Shown here: piece by piece, positions 24,891 through 34,214 of the stretch
Layout: the number at the start of each line of letters is the position of its first letter
Numbering within the stretch: the first letter of the stretch is position 1
Assembly: GCA_965206615.1 (NCBI GenBank)
Contig: CBDBKI010000004.1
Location: 1 to 64,000, forward strand
Length of the DNA stretch: 64,000 bases
Direction: 5' to 3'
Source of the DNA: VXNE01 sp965206615
Lineage (GTDB): Bacteria; Pseudomonadota; Gammaproteobacteria; Pseudomonadales; Azotimanducaceae
Translations under genes and position numbers: made by a program
Notes under the pieces: model-generated
The model's database searches: none
What the model was told of the DNA's origin: nothing
Seen by the model: the letters and a program-made list of their open reading frames with translations, nothing else

Positions 24891-26249
24891 TCAGTCGACG
24901 ATCGCCTGGTAGGTGAGAAGCTGCATCAACTCGCGCACGGGATAGGTTCCGCTGGGCGTGAGCTGCGTGTGCGAGATGCCGACGATCTCTTCCTCGTGGT
25001 CGATCCAGAATCCCGTCGTGGCGGCGCCGCCCCAGGAGAACGTGCCCTTCGAGACGGGGAGTCCCGAGGTCGCGGGGTTCGTCACCACGGAGCCCGTGAT
25101 GCCGAAGCCCACACCCCACTGCCGGGGTCCCCCAAGCTGGTCGCGCAGGGAGGTCATGGGATCGTTGGGGAACACCGGCGTCAGGTGGTTGGAGGTCATG
25201 AACTCTACGGTCTTGCGGCCGAGTATGCGCGTGCCCTGGAACTCGCCCTTGTTCGCAAGCATCTGCGCGAACCGAAGGTAGTCGCCCACCGTGCCGACGA
25301 GGCCCGCTCCGCCCATCTCGAGCGCCGGCGGCTTGCGGTAGGCGCTGGTCTGGGGGTCGTCCAGCAGCGTCATCCCGCCGCCTTCCGCCGGGCCGTAGTT
25401 CGCCGCGAAGCGCTCGACCTTGGAGTCGGGGACGTAGAAGCCCGTGTCCGTCATCCCGAGCGGGTCGAAGAGACGTTCCCGCAGGAACTCCCCGAAGGAC
25501 ATCCCGGAGACCGCCTCGATCAGGCGCCCGAGGACATCCATGCCGACGCTGTAGTTCCACTCGGTGCCCGGCTGGGCCACGAGGGGCAGGGTCGCCAGCC
25601 TCTCGCTCCACTCCTGCAGGGATGAGGGGGGCGCCACGTCTGCATCACCCCCCTCGACCTCGATGGGCAGCGGCGTACCGGTCGCGACCACCCCGTTTTC
25701 GGTATACATCTTCCCGACAGCCGTCGGAATGAACCCGTAGGTCAGGCCCGAGGTGTGGGTGGCGAGCTGCTGGATGGTGATGGGCCCGGCCGGTTCGGTG
25801 ACCATCTCGCCGTCCTGCTCGCCGAGGTACACGTGCATGTCCGCGAATTCGGGCAGGTACTTCGAGACGGGGTCGGTCAGCAGGAAGTGTCCTTCCTCGA
25901 ACAGGATCATCACGGCGGCCCCGGTGACGGGCTTGCTCTGCGAGTAGAGACGGAAGATCGTGTCCTCCTCCATCGGCAGGCCTGCCGCGATGTCGCGCAG
26001 GCCGTTCGTCTCGAAGTGAACGACCTTGCCGCGCCTGGCGACCAGCGTGACGGTGCCGGGGATCTTGTCTGCGTCGATCAGCCGGCGCATGCCCGCGCCG
26101 ATGCGCTCGAGGCGCTCGCTCGACATGCCGACGGTCTCGGGCGCGGCCATCGGGATGGGATTCGCGTCGGCCAGGACGGGCGACGTTGCGAGCGCAGCGA
26201 GGGCCGCAATGGTTGCGAGAAAGCGGCTGGATCGATGACGTGTGGACAT
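24891..26249 (-). CDS. Secreted serine hydrolase, beta-lactamase/esterase (class C) family
   Basis: The 452-residue protein has a signal peptide ending near SPVLADA and a class C beta-lactamase/esterase fold. The nucleophile is in SQSK (IFRLYSQSKPVTG), the Tyr motif is NYSVG (Y-x-x), and the third motif lies near SWGGAATTG. GxxSGL appears as LATHTSGLTYG. Such enzymes act on ester or D-amino-acid bonds in the periplasm; true beta-lactamase activity is unlikely. ATG 26249 is 24 nt after the Nramp stop, so both are one operon. Two truncated paralogs follow at 24790 and 23450. Confidence 0.9.
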   Translation of the reverse strand: MSTRHRSSRFLATIAALAALATSPVLADANPIPMAAPETVGMSSERLERIGAGMRRLIDADKIPGTVTLVARRGKVVHFETNGLRDIAAGLPMEEDTIFRLYSQSKPVTGAAVMILFEEGHFLLTDPVSKYLPEFADMHVYLGEQDGEMVTEPAGPITIQQLATHTSGLTYGFIPTAVGKMYTENGVVATGTPLPIEVEGGDADVAPPSSLQEWSERLATLPLVAQPGTEWNYSVGMDVLGRLIEAVSGMSFGEFLRERLFDPLGMTDTGFYVPDSKVERFAANYGPAEGGGMTLLDDPQTSAYRKPPALEMGGAGLVGTVGDYLRFAQMLANKGEFQGTRILGRKTVEFMTSNHLTPVFPNDPMTSLRDQLGGPRQWGVGFGITGSVVTNPATSGLPVSKGTFSWGGAATTGFWIDHEEEIVGISHTQLTPSGTYPVRELMQLLTYQAIVD

Positions 26250-26272
26250 GGTTTTCCCTCTTGTGTGCGGTT

Positions 26273-27700
26273 TCAGGCGAGCCATTCGGTGACCTTCGAT
26301 CCCACCGTGTAGACCGCGAAGCTGATGTAGGTCGCCGCGCCGATCGTCACCATGACGATGTTGATCGGCTTGGGACGGACAGGCGCCGGCAGGTAGCGCA
26401 GGTTCATGTAGAGCACCATCGGGACGTAGGCGGCCATGGAGAAGCCGGCGATCGTGGCGCTGATGAAGAAGAAGTCGAGGGCGCTGACGTCGAAGGCGCC
26501 GAAGAACCAGGTGGCGATGACGCCGATCGCGGAGAGGCCGAGCGCGAACCCGAGGTACAGCTTGTTCGCGGCGAAACGGTGTGCGAACGGGAAGTTGGTG
26601 TGCAGCAGGTCCACCCAGAGCCGCACGCCGCCGTCGAGCCCGGCGAGCACGCTGGAGAAAAGCGCCGCGATGCCGATGATGAGGAACAGGTGCCGTCCGC
26701 CGACCCCCATCGTGCCTTCGAGCACGATCGCGAGGTCCCACACGAGCTGGCTCTCCTGGGGCACGATCCCGAGCGGATGCAGCACCACCAGCGCGCCGAA
26801 CATGAACAGGAACATCGTGAGCGTGTTGGCGAGCCAGAAATACGTGACGCTGTCCTGTACGACGAAGCGGAACCACGCGCGAAAGCGGGAGACGTTCTCC
26901 GCGGTGGCCGGGAACCGGTAGCCGATCTCGCTGTCCCCCCGCTGCGCCTCGCGCAACGGATTCAGGAGCACGGGGATGCGCGCGCCCATGCCGATGCCCT
27001 TGTCGCGCAGGTAGTAGGCGTAGTACAGGTTGCCGACGCCGCCCGCACCCGCGAACACGAAGGCGCCGAAGAAGCGGTGGAAGGTGAACTCCTCGTCGAG
27101 GGTGATCTGACCGAAGTTGACGATACCCTTGAGCATGGTCCACACGTCGGCAAGCGTCCCCACGCTGAAGGCGACGACGAGCAGGCCGGCAACGATGAAG
27201 AGCACCATGAAGATGATCGACCGTTCGACCGAGGTATAGATGCGTTTCGGCCCGAACACGATGGCGAGCGCCAACGCGAACACCAGGGCCGTCCAGGCCC
27301 AGTCGGGTCCCGGCCCGTCGGTGCCGAAGAAGAGGATCTTGATCGACGTGCCCGTCGCGCGCCCCCAGCCGGGCAGGAACGCTCCGACGAAGAGCAGGGT
27401 CAGGAAGAAGAACACCCAGAACCGGGACATCCGCGCGAAGCCGGTGAAGGCGCTCTCCCCGGTCGCGACGGCCCAGCGCCCGATCTCGATGTTGATCCAG
27501 AGCTGCAGGAATACGCCAAGCGCGGCCGCCCACATCATCTCGGCGCCGAACTTGGCCGTGATCCACGGCCACAGGATGAGTTCGCCGGAGCCGATGGCCA
27601 TGCCGACCATGACCGCGCCCGGGCCGGTCATCTTCCAGAAGCCGACTTCCCGTTCCGGCATGTCGGCGGAGCGCAGCGACGGGATGTCGAGCATCTTCAT
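26273..27700 (-). CDS. Nramp-family-related membrane transporter
   Basis: The 475-residue polytopic protein has about 11 membrane helices. The N-terminal motif FWKMTGPGAVMVGMAIGSGELILWPWI corresponds to the first helix of Nramp (MntH) transporters, where the canonical metal-binding DPGN is altered to GSGE; this subgroup is often annotated as Nramp-related. The central KRIYTSVERS and late GLDGGVRLWVDLL motifs match the same group. Metal specificity cannot be assumed because the DPGN/MPH motifs are changed. It is followed by the serine hydrolase 24 nt downstream. Confidence 0.85.
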   Translation of the reverse strand: MKMLDIPSLRSADMPEREVGFWKMTGPGAVMVGMAIGSGELILWPWITAKFGAEMMWAAALGVFLQLWINIEIGRWAVATGESAFTGFARMSRFWVFFFLTLLFVGAFLPGWGRATGTSIKILFFGTDGPGPDWAWTALVFALALAIVFGPKRIYTSVERSIIFMVLFIVAGLLVVAFSVGTLADVWTMLKGIVNFGQITLDEEFTFHRFFGAFVFAGAGGVGNLYYAYYLRDKGIGMGARIPVLLNPLREAQRGDSEIGYRFPATAENVSRFRAWFRFVVQDSVTYFWLANTLTMFLFMFGALVVLHPLGIVPQESQLVWDLAIVLEGTMGVGGRHLFLIIGIAALFSSVLAGLDGGVRLWVDLLHTNFPFAHRFAANKLYLGFALGLSAIGVIATWFFGAFDVSALDFFFISATIAGFSMAAYVPMVLYMNLRYLPAPVRPKPINIVMVTIGAATYISFAVYTVGSKVTEWLA

Positions 27701-27804
27701 CTGGTTGGGCGGTCCTGGGCACAGGGAGCGACGGTGCAGCCGCGCGCCCTAGCATACCGCGACGGCGGAACGTATCTTGCGATGCTTGGAAAGGGGGAAA
27801 GGCC

Positions 27805-29412
27805 GTGGAAGAGTTCGACTACATCGTCGTGGGGGCGGGCTCGGCCGGGTGCGTGCTGGCGAATCGCCTGAGTGCGGACCCGGACCGTAGCGTGTTGCTG
27901 CTCGAAGCCGGCGGGCGCGACTGGAACCCGCTGATCCACGTACCGGTGGGTTTCTGGAAGATGATCGACCGTCCGAGCGTCAACTGGTGCTTCGACACCG
28001 AACCCGAGCCGGGCACCGGCGATCGCCGCATCCCCATTCCGCGGGGGAAGGTGCTGGGCGGTTCGAGCTCGATCAACGGGATGCTGTACGTGCGGGGACA
28101 GGCGCTGGATTACGACACCTGGGCGCAACTCGGCAATCGCGGCTGGTCGTACGAGGAGGTGCTGCCGTTGTTCAGACGTTCGGAACGTTTCGAGCGCGGC
28201 GGCGACGAGTTTCGGGGTGGGAGCGGCGAACTGAGTGTCGCTGACATGATCGAACGGCATCCCCTGCTCGACGCGTTCGTCGAGGCGGGGGCCGAGATCG
28301 GCTACGCGAAGAACCCGGACTACAACGGGGCGTCGCAGGAGGGCTTCGGTTACTACCAGGTCACCCAGCAGCGCGGACGCCGCCACAGCACCGCGCGCGC
28401 ATTCCTCAATCCGGCGCGGGGGAACCCCAACCTGACCGTGCGCACGCGGGCGCTGACGCACCGGGTGTTGTGCGAGGGCACTCGGGCCGTGGGCGTGCGC
28501 TATGGCGCTGCCGGCGGAGCCAACGGCGGCAACGTCGTCGACGTGCGTGCGCGCCGGGAAGTGGTGCTGGCCGCCGGGGCGGTGCAGTCGCCGCAGTTGC
28601 TGGAACTGTCGGGCATCGGCCAGCCGGACCGGCTTGGCGAGTGCGACATCCCGGTCGTGCACGAGTTGCCGGGGGTGGGAGAGAACTACCGGGACCACTA
28701 CGCCAGTAGCGTCATGTGTCGTGTGCGGGGCAGCCGGACGCTGAACGAGGCAACCCGGGGGGCGCGCTTCGCCCTGGCAGCTCTGCAGTACGGCGCGGCG
28801 CGCCGGGGAGCGTTTACCTATACCGCGGGCATCGCGCACGGTTTCGTCCGGACCCGCCCCGAACTCGAAACCCCCGACGTGCAGTTCCACTTCGCGCACG
28901 CGAGCTACGCGGGGGGCCGGCGCGGCATGCTCGAAAAGGAACCGGGCATGACGCTGGCGGTCTGCCAGTTGCGCCCGGAGAGCCGCGGGTCCATTCACGT
29001 CAGGAGCGCGGATCCCGCCGCGCCGCCGGCCATCCGTCCGAACTTCCTCAGCGAGCAGGTGGATCGGGACGCGCTCGTGGAGGGTGTGAACATCGCGCGC
29101 CGCGTGGTCGATGCGCCGGCGCTGGCGCGCTACCGGGACCACGAAATCCTTCCGGGAGACGACGTTCGGTCCTACGACGAGATCCTGGATTTCTGCCGAC
29201 AGTCGGGCGCCACGGTGTATCACCCCGTCGGCACGTGCAGGATGGGCAGCGACGCGGCCGCCGTGGTGGACGACCGGCTGCGCGTCCGTGGCCTGCAGGG
29301 GTTGCGGGTCGCGGATGCCTCGATCATGCCGACGCTGGTGTCCGGCAACACCAACGCCGCGGCGATCATGATCGGCGAGAAAGGCGCGGCGATGATTCTG
29401 GAGGACCACTGA
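27805..29412 (+). CDS. GMC-family FAD-dependent oxidoreductase
   Basis: The 535-residue protein is a glucose-methanol-choline oxidoreductase, closest in layout to choline/alcohol dehydrogenases. It shows the FAD loop VVGAGSAGCVLANRL, the Glu of LLLEAGG, the signature PRGKVLGGSSSINGMLYVRG, the second signature AAGAVQSPQLLELSGIG and the C-terminal catalytic His in VYHPVGTCRMG with the Asn of SGNTNAAAIM. It would oxidise an alcohol, passing electrons to a quinone or oxygen. It starts 30 nt after the last ATG option and precedes dsbB by 3 nt. Confidence 0.93.
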   Translation: MEEFDYIVVGAGSAGCVLANRLSADPDRSVLLLEAGGRDWNPLIHVPVGFWKMIDRPSVNWCFDTEPEPGTGDRRIPIPRGKVLGGSSSINGMLYVRGQALDYDTWAQLGNRGWSYEEVLPLFRRSERFERGGDEFRGGSGELSVADMIERHPLLDAFVEAGAEIGYAKNPDYNGASQEGFGYYQVTQQRGRRHSTARAFLNPARGNPNLTVRTRALTHRVLCEGTRAVGVRYGAAGGANGGNVVDVRARREVVLAAGAVQSPQLLELSGIGQPDRLGECDIPVVHELPGVGENYRDHYASSVMCRVRGSRTLNEATRGARFALAALQYGAARRGAFTYTAGIAHGFVRTRPELETPDVQFHFAHASYAGGRRGMLEKEPGMTLAVCQLRPESRGSIHVRSADPAAPPAIRPNFLSEQVDRDALVEGVNIARRVVDAPALARYRDHEILPGDDVRSYDEILDFCRQSGATVYHPVGTCRMGSDAAAVVDDRLRVRGLQGLRVADASIMPTLVSGNTNAAAIMIGEKGAAMILEDH

Positions 29413-29415
29413 CCG

Positions 29416-29892
29416 ATGAGCGGATCGAAGACAGACTGGGGCCTTGCTCTCGTTGCGTGGACGGCGGGCCTCGTCGCGTTCGCGCTGGTGCTTGAGCACG
29501 CCCTCGACATGGCGCCCTGCGCGCTGTGCCTCATGCAGCGGCTGTGGTTCCTGGTCGCGGGCCTCGTGGCGTTGGGGGGGATTACCCACGATCCGCGCCT
29601 CGGCATTTATCCCCTGGGGACTCTGCTGGCGGGGCTCGTGGGAGCAGGTTTCTCGGTCCGCCAACTCTGGGTCGAGAGCCTGCCGCCCGGCGAAGCGCCG
29701 GGATGCGGCGCCGGGATCGACTACCTGATCGAGTCGGGGATGGCGAGCGAGGCGCTCACGGCCATGACCTTCGGGACCGCGGATTGCGCGGCGACACCGC
29801 CGTTCCTCGGGCTTTCGATCGCGCTGTGGGCGCTGCTGGGGTTCGTCGGGGTGGTTGCCGGTGCCGTGATGCAGTGGCGCGCCCGGGCGTAG
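29416..29892 (+). CDS. dsbB: DsbB-family disulfide bond formation protein
   Basis: The 158-residue inner-membrane protein has four hydrophobic helices. It carries the quinone-linked CALC pair in the first periplasmic loop (MAPCALCLMQR) and the second pair, C in APGCGAGI and C in TADCAATPPF, in the second loop, as in DsbB. It would reoxidise DsbA with ubiquinone. The ATG lies 3 nt after the GMC oxidoreductase stop, so the two are cotranscribed. Length agrees with the family (about 160-176). Confidence 0.9.
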   Translation: MSGSKTDWGLALVAWTAGLVAFALVLEHALDMAPCALCLMQRLWFLVAGLVALGGITHDPRLGIYPLGTLLAGLVGAGFSVRQLWVESLPPGEAPGCGAGIDYLIESGMASEALTAMTFGTADCAATPPFLGLSIALWALLGFVGVVAGAVMQWRARA

Positions 29893-29962
29893 GGACGGCG
29901 CTGGCCCGCGCGGAGGCCGTGCACGAATTCGGGACGGGACGCCACAAGGGCGTCCCCTACGG
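29890..29962. repeat. Dispersed palindromic (REP-like) repeat
   Basis: Contains CGAATTCGGGACGGGACG, CCACAAGGGCGTCCCCTACG in the order shared with other copies. It lies between convergent dsbB and acpH, where a transcription terminator is expected. Confidence 0.55.
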
Positions 29963-30550
29963 GTACCCGACTTCTTCCTTCCAGGCCGCTACGGCGGTCT
30001 TGAGTTCGGGGAAGTACACGTCGAAGTCCTGCATCAGCGCGGGCAATGCGTCGCGGACGATGGGGTCGAGTTTCGGGGCCAGGTGTTCGTGGCGCAGGCG
30101 TTCGAGCACGTACTCCATCGCCCGCAGCGCGGTCTCGGGTTCGAGGTAGCGGACGAACAGGTCGACCTCGCGCATGCGGCGGAAAAAGCGCTGGCCGGCC
30201 GCCGGCAGGTGAGACGAATACCGGTCGATGGCTCCGTAGGCGGACGCCGAAAATGCCGCCAGGTCGCCGTGACCGTGGTGCTCCCAGCGCTTCGCCAGAC
30301 AGTGGTCCGCGAGGACGTCGAGCAGGACCGGCGCGACGCGCCGCAGTTCGGGGTCCAGGCGTCGGACGCTCACGGCGATGCCCGGCAGCCGGTTGCTGAC
30401 CGCGTCGACGCGACGGTGCAGGCGGATCCCGGCGCGCAGCTCTTCCGGCAGCGTTTCCGGAACCGGCCCCTTGACGAAGTCGCCGATGAAGCCTCCGGCC
30501 ATGAGTCCTGTGTGAGGATGGCCGAGCAGGCAGTGGGCGAGGAAGTTCAT
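29957..30550 (-). CDS. acpH: Acyl-carrier-protein phosphodiesterase (AcpH-like)
   Basis: The 197-residue protein starts with MNFLAHCLLGHP and contains GNFLGD-like GGFIGDFVKG, IRLHRRVDAVS, VLLDVLADHCLAKRWEHH and the late FVRYLEPETALRAMEYV, the sequence marks of ACP phosphodiesterase, an HD-superfamily enzyme that removes 4'-phosphopantetheine from ACP. The His and Asp residues in ADHCLA and LHRRVD fit the metal site. ATG 30550 overlaps the gshA stop (ATGA), so the two genes are translationally coupled. Confidence 0.9.
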   Translation of the reverse strand: MNFLAHCLLGHPHTGLMAGGFIGDFVKGPVPETLPEELRAGIRLHRRVDAVSNRLPGIAVSVRRLDPELRRVAPVLLDVLADHCLAKRWEHHGHGDLAAFSASAYGAIDRYSSHLPAAGQRFFRRMREVDLFVRYLEPETALRAMEYVLERLRHEHLAPKLDPIVRDALPALMQDFDVYFPELKTAVAAWKEEVGYP

Positions 30551-32109
30551 CCCCCGCCGTCGGCGGGCGTGGGCGTATCGAGTCGTTGGCCGGCGAGGTA
30601 GGCGTCGAACGTTGCGGTGTCCGCCGTCTCCGCCCGCTCCTGGTCCGCGAGGGACCGCCGGGTCAGTTCCTCGAACCAGGCGATCCGTGCGGCCCGCATC
30701 GGGTGCTCGTCGAAATATCCCTTGTGCGTCACGGAATGGTTCATGGCGAAGTGGAAGAACGGCGTGCGCTGGACACGCATGCTCGTGAGCACTCGCGCCG
30801 AGGGGGTGTGTTCCGGATCGGCCACCTTGCGCCGTTGCAGGTCCACGGCGTACATGGCGAGGTCGTCGCCGTTGACCTCGTCGATGGCGCCGGCGATGTC
30901 TGCGCAGTCGTCGAGAATCTCGCGCGCCCACTCGGTGCGGTCGCGCATGCGGCCGCCGGCCTCGAGCCGTAGCCCCGGTTGGCGTCCGCGCTCGACGATG
31001 AGGCGCTGGTTGGCCTGCATCCGCGCGGATTCCTCGGGGCTGTCGGGCGGACTGTCGGCCAGGAGACAGTGCAGCAGGAACACGTCCATGAAGCGCATGG
31101 CGTGCGCGTCGATGCCCACGGGCAGGAACGGGTTCAGATCCAGGCAGCGGACCTCGACGTACTCCACGCCGCGTTCGTGCAGCGCGGCGATGGGGCGCTC
31201 TCCGGAACGGGTCCGCCGCTTGGGCCGGATCGCGCCGTAGAACTCGTTTTCGATCTGCAGGAGAGCGGTGCCGAGCTGTCGGTACTCGCCGTTGGCGTCC
31301 TGCATGCCGATGGCCTCGTAGGGCGGGTAGGGACGGGAGAGCGCCTCGTGGATGCTCGCCCCGTACTCGGCGAGGCTGTTGTAGGAGACGTGCAGGGACG
31401 CCTGCGCGCTCGACTGGTAGCCGAGGGGTCCCATGCGCAGCGAGGTGGCGTGGGGCAGGTAGAGGGAGCCCTCGTCGAAGGACTCGAGTCCGTGCGCGCC
31501 GCCCTTGACGAACGACTTGCACACCGCCGGCGAGGCGCCGAACAGATAGAGCAGGAGCCACGACTGGCGGCGGAAGTTGCGGATGAGGTCGAAGTACGCG
31601 TGTGTCGGCGTGTCGTCATCGAGGGTCTCCCCGCGCGCCGTGGCGATGGCGGGCCACAGGGTGTCCGGCACGGAGAAGTTGTAATGGATGCCGGAGACCG
31701 TCTGCATCAGCCGGCCGTAACGATGGCCGAGCCCGATGCGGTACACGGTCTTGGCGCGTCCGACGTTCGACCTGCCGTACCGCCCCACCGGGATGTCCGC
31801 CTCCGCGGTCAGGATGCAGGGCATGCTCGCCGCCCACATCAGTTCGTCGTCGAGATGCCGGTAAACGAAGCGGTGGATGTCCTCGAGTTCGCCGATGCAC
31901 GCGTCGGCGCTGTCGTGGACGCCCGTGATGAGTTCGAGCTGCGCCTCGCTGAAGTCGGTCGTGATGTGTGGATGCGTCAGCGCGGAGCCGAGCGCCGCCG
32001 GGTGCGGCGTGCTGGCGAGGGCTCCAACCGGCGTGACGCGCAGGCTCTCCTTCTCGATACCACGACGGAGCCGCCCGAGCTCCGGGCGCCCTCGCAAAGC
32101 GTTGTTCAT
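30547..32109 (-). CDS. gshA: Glutamate-cysteine ligase, class I (proteobacterial)
   Basis: This is the first enzyme of glutathione synthesis (Glu + Cys + ATP). The 520-residue length matches E. coli GshA (518). Diagnostic motifs are RGIEKESLRV at the start, ITTDFSEAQLELITG, GRYGRSNVGRAKTVYR, SGIHYNFSVPD and EVRCLDLNPF with acidic metal ligands. It supports the GST-type proteins in the window. The gene lies 29 bp downstream of pckA and is followed by acpH with a 4-bp overlap. ATG 32109 is the family start. Confidence 0.96.
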   Translation of the reverse strand: MNNALRGRPELGRLRRGIEKESLRVTPVGALASTPHPAALGSALTHPHITTDFSEAQLELITGVHDSADACIGELEDIHRFVYRHLDDELMWAASMPCILTAEADIPVGRYGRSNVGRAKTVYRIGLGHRYGRLMQTVSGIHYNFSVPDTLWPAIATARGETLDDDTPTHAYFDLIRNFRRQSWLLLYLFGASPAVCKSFVKGGAHGLESFDEGSLYLPHATSLRMGPLGYQSSAQASLHVSYNSLAEYGASIHEALSRPYPPYEAIGMQDANGEYRQLGTALLQIENEFYGAIRPKRRTRSGERPIAALHERGVEYVEVRCLDLNPFLPVGIDAHAMRFMDVFLLHCLLADSPPDSPEESARMQANQRLIVERGRQPGLRLEAGGRMRDRTEWAREILDDCADIAGAIDEVNGDDLAMYAVDLQRRKVADPEHTPSARVLTSMRVQRTPFFHFAMNHSVTHKGYFDEHPMRAARIAWFEELTRRSLADQERAETADTATFDAYLAGQRLDTPTPADGGG

Positions 32110-32137
32110 GGTCGCGTCGGCCGTCGGATGCCCGGCT

Positions 32138-33697
32138 TCAGGCGCGCGGTCCCGCGGCGACGATGGCGGGGTCGACGTCGAACCTCTCGAAGTTGGCGAC
32201 GAACTGGCCGATCAGCTTGCCGGCGGCCGCGTCATAGGCGTCCCCGTCCTCCCAGATGTTGCGCGGATTCAGGACGCTCGCGTCGATCCCGGACACCTGC
32301 GTCGGGATGTCGAGGTTCAGATCCTCGAGGTGGGTGGTCGACGCGTCGGCGATGGCGCCCGACTGTATGGCCGCGATGATGGCTCGCGTCGACGGGATGC
32401 TGAAGCGCTTGCCGATCCCGTAGCCGCCGCCCGTCCAGCCCGTGTTCACGAGGTAGACGTTGGAGCCGAACTCCTCGATGCGCTTGATGAGGAGGTCCGC
32501 GTAGACGCCGGCGGGTCGGGGGAAGAACGCGGCTCCGAAACAGGTCGAGAAGGTCGCGGAATACGCCTCCGTCGATCCCACCACCGTCGAGCCGACCTGG
32601 GCGGTGTATCCGGACAGGAAGTGGTACGCCGCCGCTTCCTTGGACAGCACGGACACCGGCGGCAGCACGCCGCTGACGTCGCAGGTCAGGAAGACGATGT
32701 GCCGGGGTTCCCCGCCGCTGTTCTCGGGCACCTTGGCGGCGATGTTATCGCGCGGATAGCAGGCGCGGGTGTTCTCGGTGAGCGAGGAGTCCGCGTAGTC
32801 CGGTACGCGGGTGTCGGGGTCCATGACGACGTTCTCGACGATGGCGCCGAAGGAAATGGCATCGAAGATGACCGGCTCGTTCTCGCGCGTGAGATCGATG
32901 CACTTGGCGTAGCAGCCGCCTTCGAGGTTGAACACCGTGCCCTCGCCCCAGCCGTGCTCGTCGTCGCCGATCAGCATTCGGTCCGGGTCCGCGGAGAGCG
33001 TCGTCTTGCCGGTACCCGAGAGGCCGAAGAAGAGCGTGACCGAGTCGTCGGGCCCGGCGTTCGCGGAGCAGTGCATCGGCAGCACCCCCTTCGCCGGCAG
33101 CAGGAAGTTCTGCACGCCGAACAGGGCCTTCTTCATCTCTCCCGCGTAGCGCATGCCGGCGAGGAGCACGCGGCGTCTCGCGAAGCTGATCATGACGGTG
33201 GCGTCGCTCGCGGTGCCGTCGCGTTGTGGATCGCAGACGAAGTCGGGCGCGTTGACGACCTCCCAGACTTCCTTGCCGTTGGGGTTGAAGGTCTCGGGAA
33301 GGATGAAGAGGGAACGTCCGAAGAGGGCGTGCCAGGCGTACTCCGTGGTCACCTGGATCGGCAGGTAGTGCTCCGCGTCCGCGCCGACGTGGAGGTGTGA
33401 GACGAAGGTGTCCGTATCCGCCAGGTGCACCTGTACCCGATCCCACAACGTGTCGAACACGGCGGGCTCGATCGGCTGGTTCACCGAGCCCCAGTCGATG
33501 TGCCCGGACGTGTCAGGCTCCTCCACCAGAAAACGGTCTCTCGGCGAGCGCCCGGTGCGCCCGCCGGTCTCGACGACGACGGCGCCGCTGGACGAAAACC
33601 GGCCCTCGCCGCGAAGCACTGCGATCTCGGCCAGTGCTGCCGGACTGAGATCGAAGTACGTGTTTCTGTCGAGCGTGGCTTTCGGGTCCGCTGCCAT
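32138..33697 (-). CDS. pckA: Phosphoenolpyruvate carboxykinase (ATP)
   Basis: The 519-residue enzyme converts oxaloacetate and ATP to PEP for gluconeogenesis. The kinase P-loop GLSGTGKTTLSADP, the metal-binding GDDEHGW, the PEPCK signature TLFFGLSGTGK and the substrate loops RSPRDRF and GGYGIGKRFSI are all present. ATG 33697 was chosen because MAADPKATLDRNTYFDLS begins at the family N-terminus; sequence upstream is arginine-rich. E. coli carries pckA near hslR and yrfG, the same neighbours as here, 2 kb away. Confidence 0.96.
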   Translation of the reverse strand: MAADPKATLDRNTYFDLSPAALAEIAVLRGEGRFSSSGAVVVETGGRTGRSPRDRFLVEEPDTSGHIDWGSVNQPIEPAVFDTLWDRVQVHLADTDTFVSHLHVGADAEHYLPIQVTTEYAWHALFGRSLFILPETFNPNGKEVWEVVNAPDFVCDPQRDGTASDATVMISFARRRVLLAGMRYAGEMKKALFGVQNFLLPAKGVLPMHCSANAGPDDSVTLFFGLSGTGKTTLSADPDRMLIGDDEHGWGEGTVFNLEGGCYAKCIDLTRENEPVIFDAISFGAIVENVVMDPDTRVPDYADSSLTENTRACYPRDNIAAKVPENSGGEPRHIVFLTCDVSGVLPPVSVLSKEAAAYHFLSGYTAQVGSTVVGSTEAYSATFSTCFGAAFFPRPAGVYADLLIKRIEEFGSNVYLVNTGWTGGGYGIGKRFSIPSTRAIIAAIQSGAIADASTTHLEDLNLDIPTQVSGIDASVLNPRNIWEDGDAYDAAAGKLIGQFVANFERFDVDPAIVAAGPRA

Positions 33698-34133
33698 CGG
33701 GATCCTGCGGTTGGGAGGCTCGGGGAAATGATACCGCCGCTTGGGTCGCGCCGCGAACGGGCGTGCACGGTGGGCGCGGCGCCGACGGGCGCCTCCGGTC
33801 AGTCCCTGCGCGCAACCTTGATTTCCCCGTGGGGCCGCCGTGCGTGGACTTGCGCGCCCGGAAGCCGAGTGTGCGTTTGCGCATGGGTCGTGGCCGCTTG
33901 CGCTTCGTCGGGCGCTCCGCGCTTCGATCGAGTACGGTATTCGCCAGGCTTCGCGCCGGGACCGCAAAAACCGGTGTATTAGTGGGCGGATTCAGATTTG
34001 ACTGGTGTTATATATAGTAGTAGTTTGCTGGCCTGCCTTCGGAGAAGGGGCGCCCCGGCTCGGGTCGCGAAAGATCGACGCGTCTGGGCTGGCGGGGTGA
34101 GAGGTTCCCCAGTAGAGCAGCGGGGAATAGCAA
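33698..34133. other. Intergenic region upstream of pckA
   Basis: No gene is seen in this 436-bp gap. An A/T-rich patch with TGTTATATATAGTAGTAG lies at 34004-34021 and contrasts with the GC-rich surroundings. It could hold promoters for pckA or for the plus-strand gene at 34215. No recognised regulator site or RNA element. Confidence 0.4.
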
Positions 34134-34214
34134 ATGTGGGAGGTTCTCTGCACTGGAGATTGTCTGGCGTTCGTCGCCGGATCGAGGAGCAGCGGTTCGG
34201 GATCGGTGACCGCA

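Noticed and set aside
26273..27700. Manganese transporter MntH
   Set aside because: The DPGN metal site of the first helix is replaced by GSGE, so Mn transport cannot be assumed.
24891..27755. Single 954-residue minus-strand protein
   Set aside because: Only the last 452 residues form a real gene (start 26249). The rest is the antisense-like shadow of the Nramp gene in another frame, rich in Arg and His.
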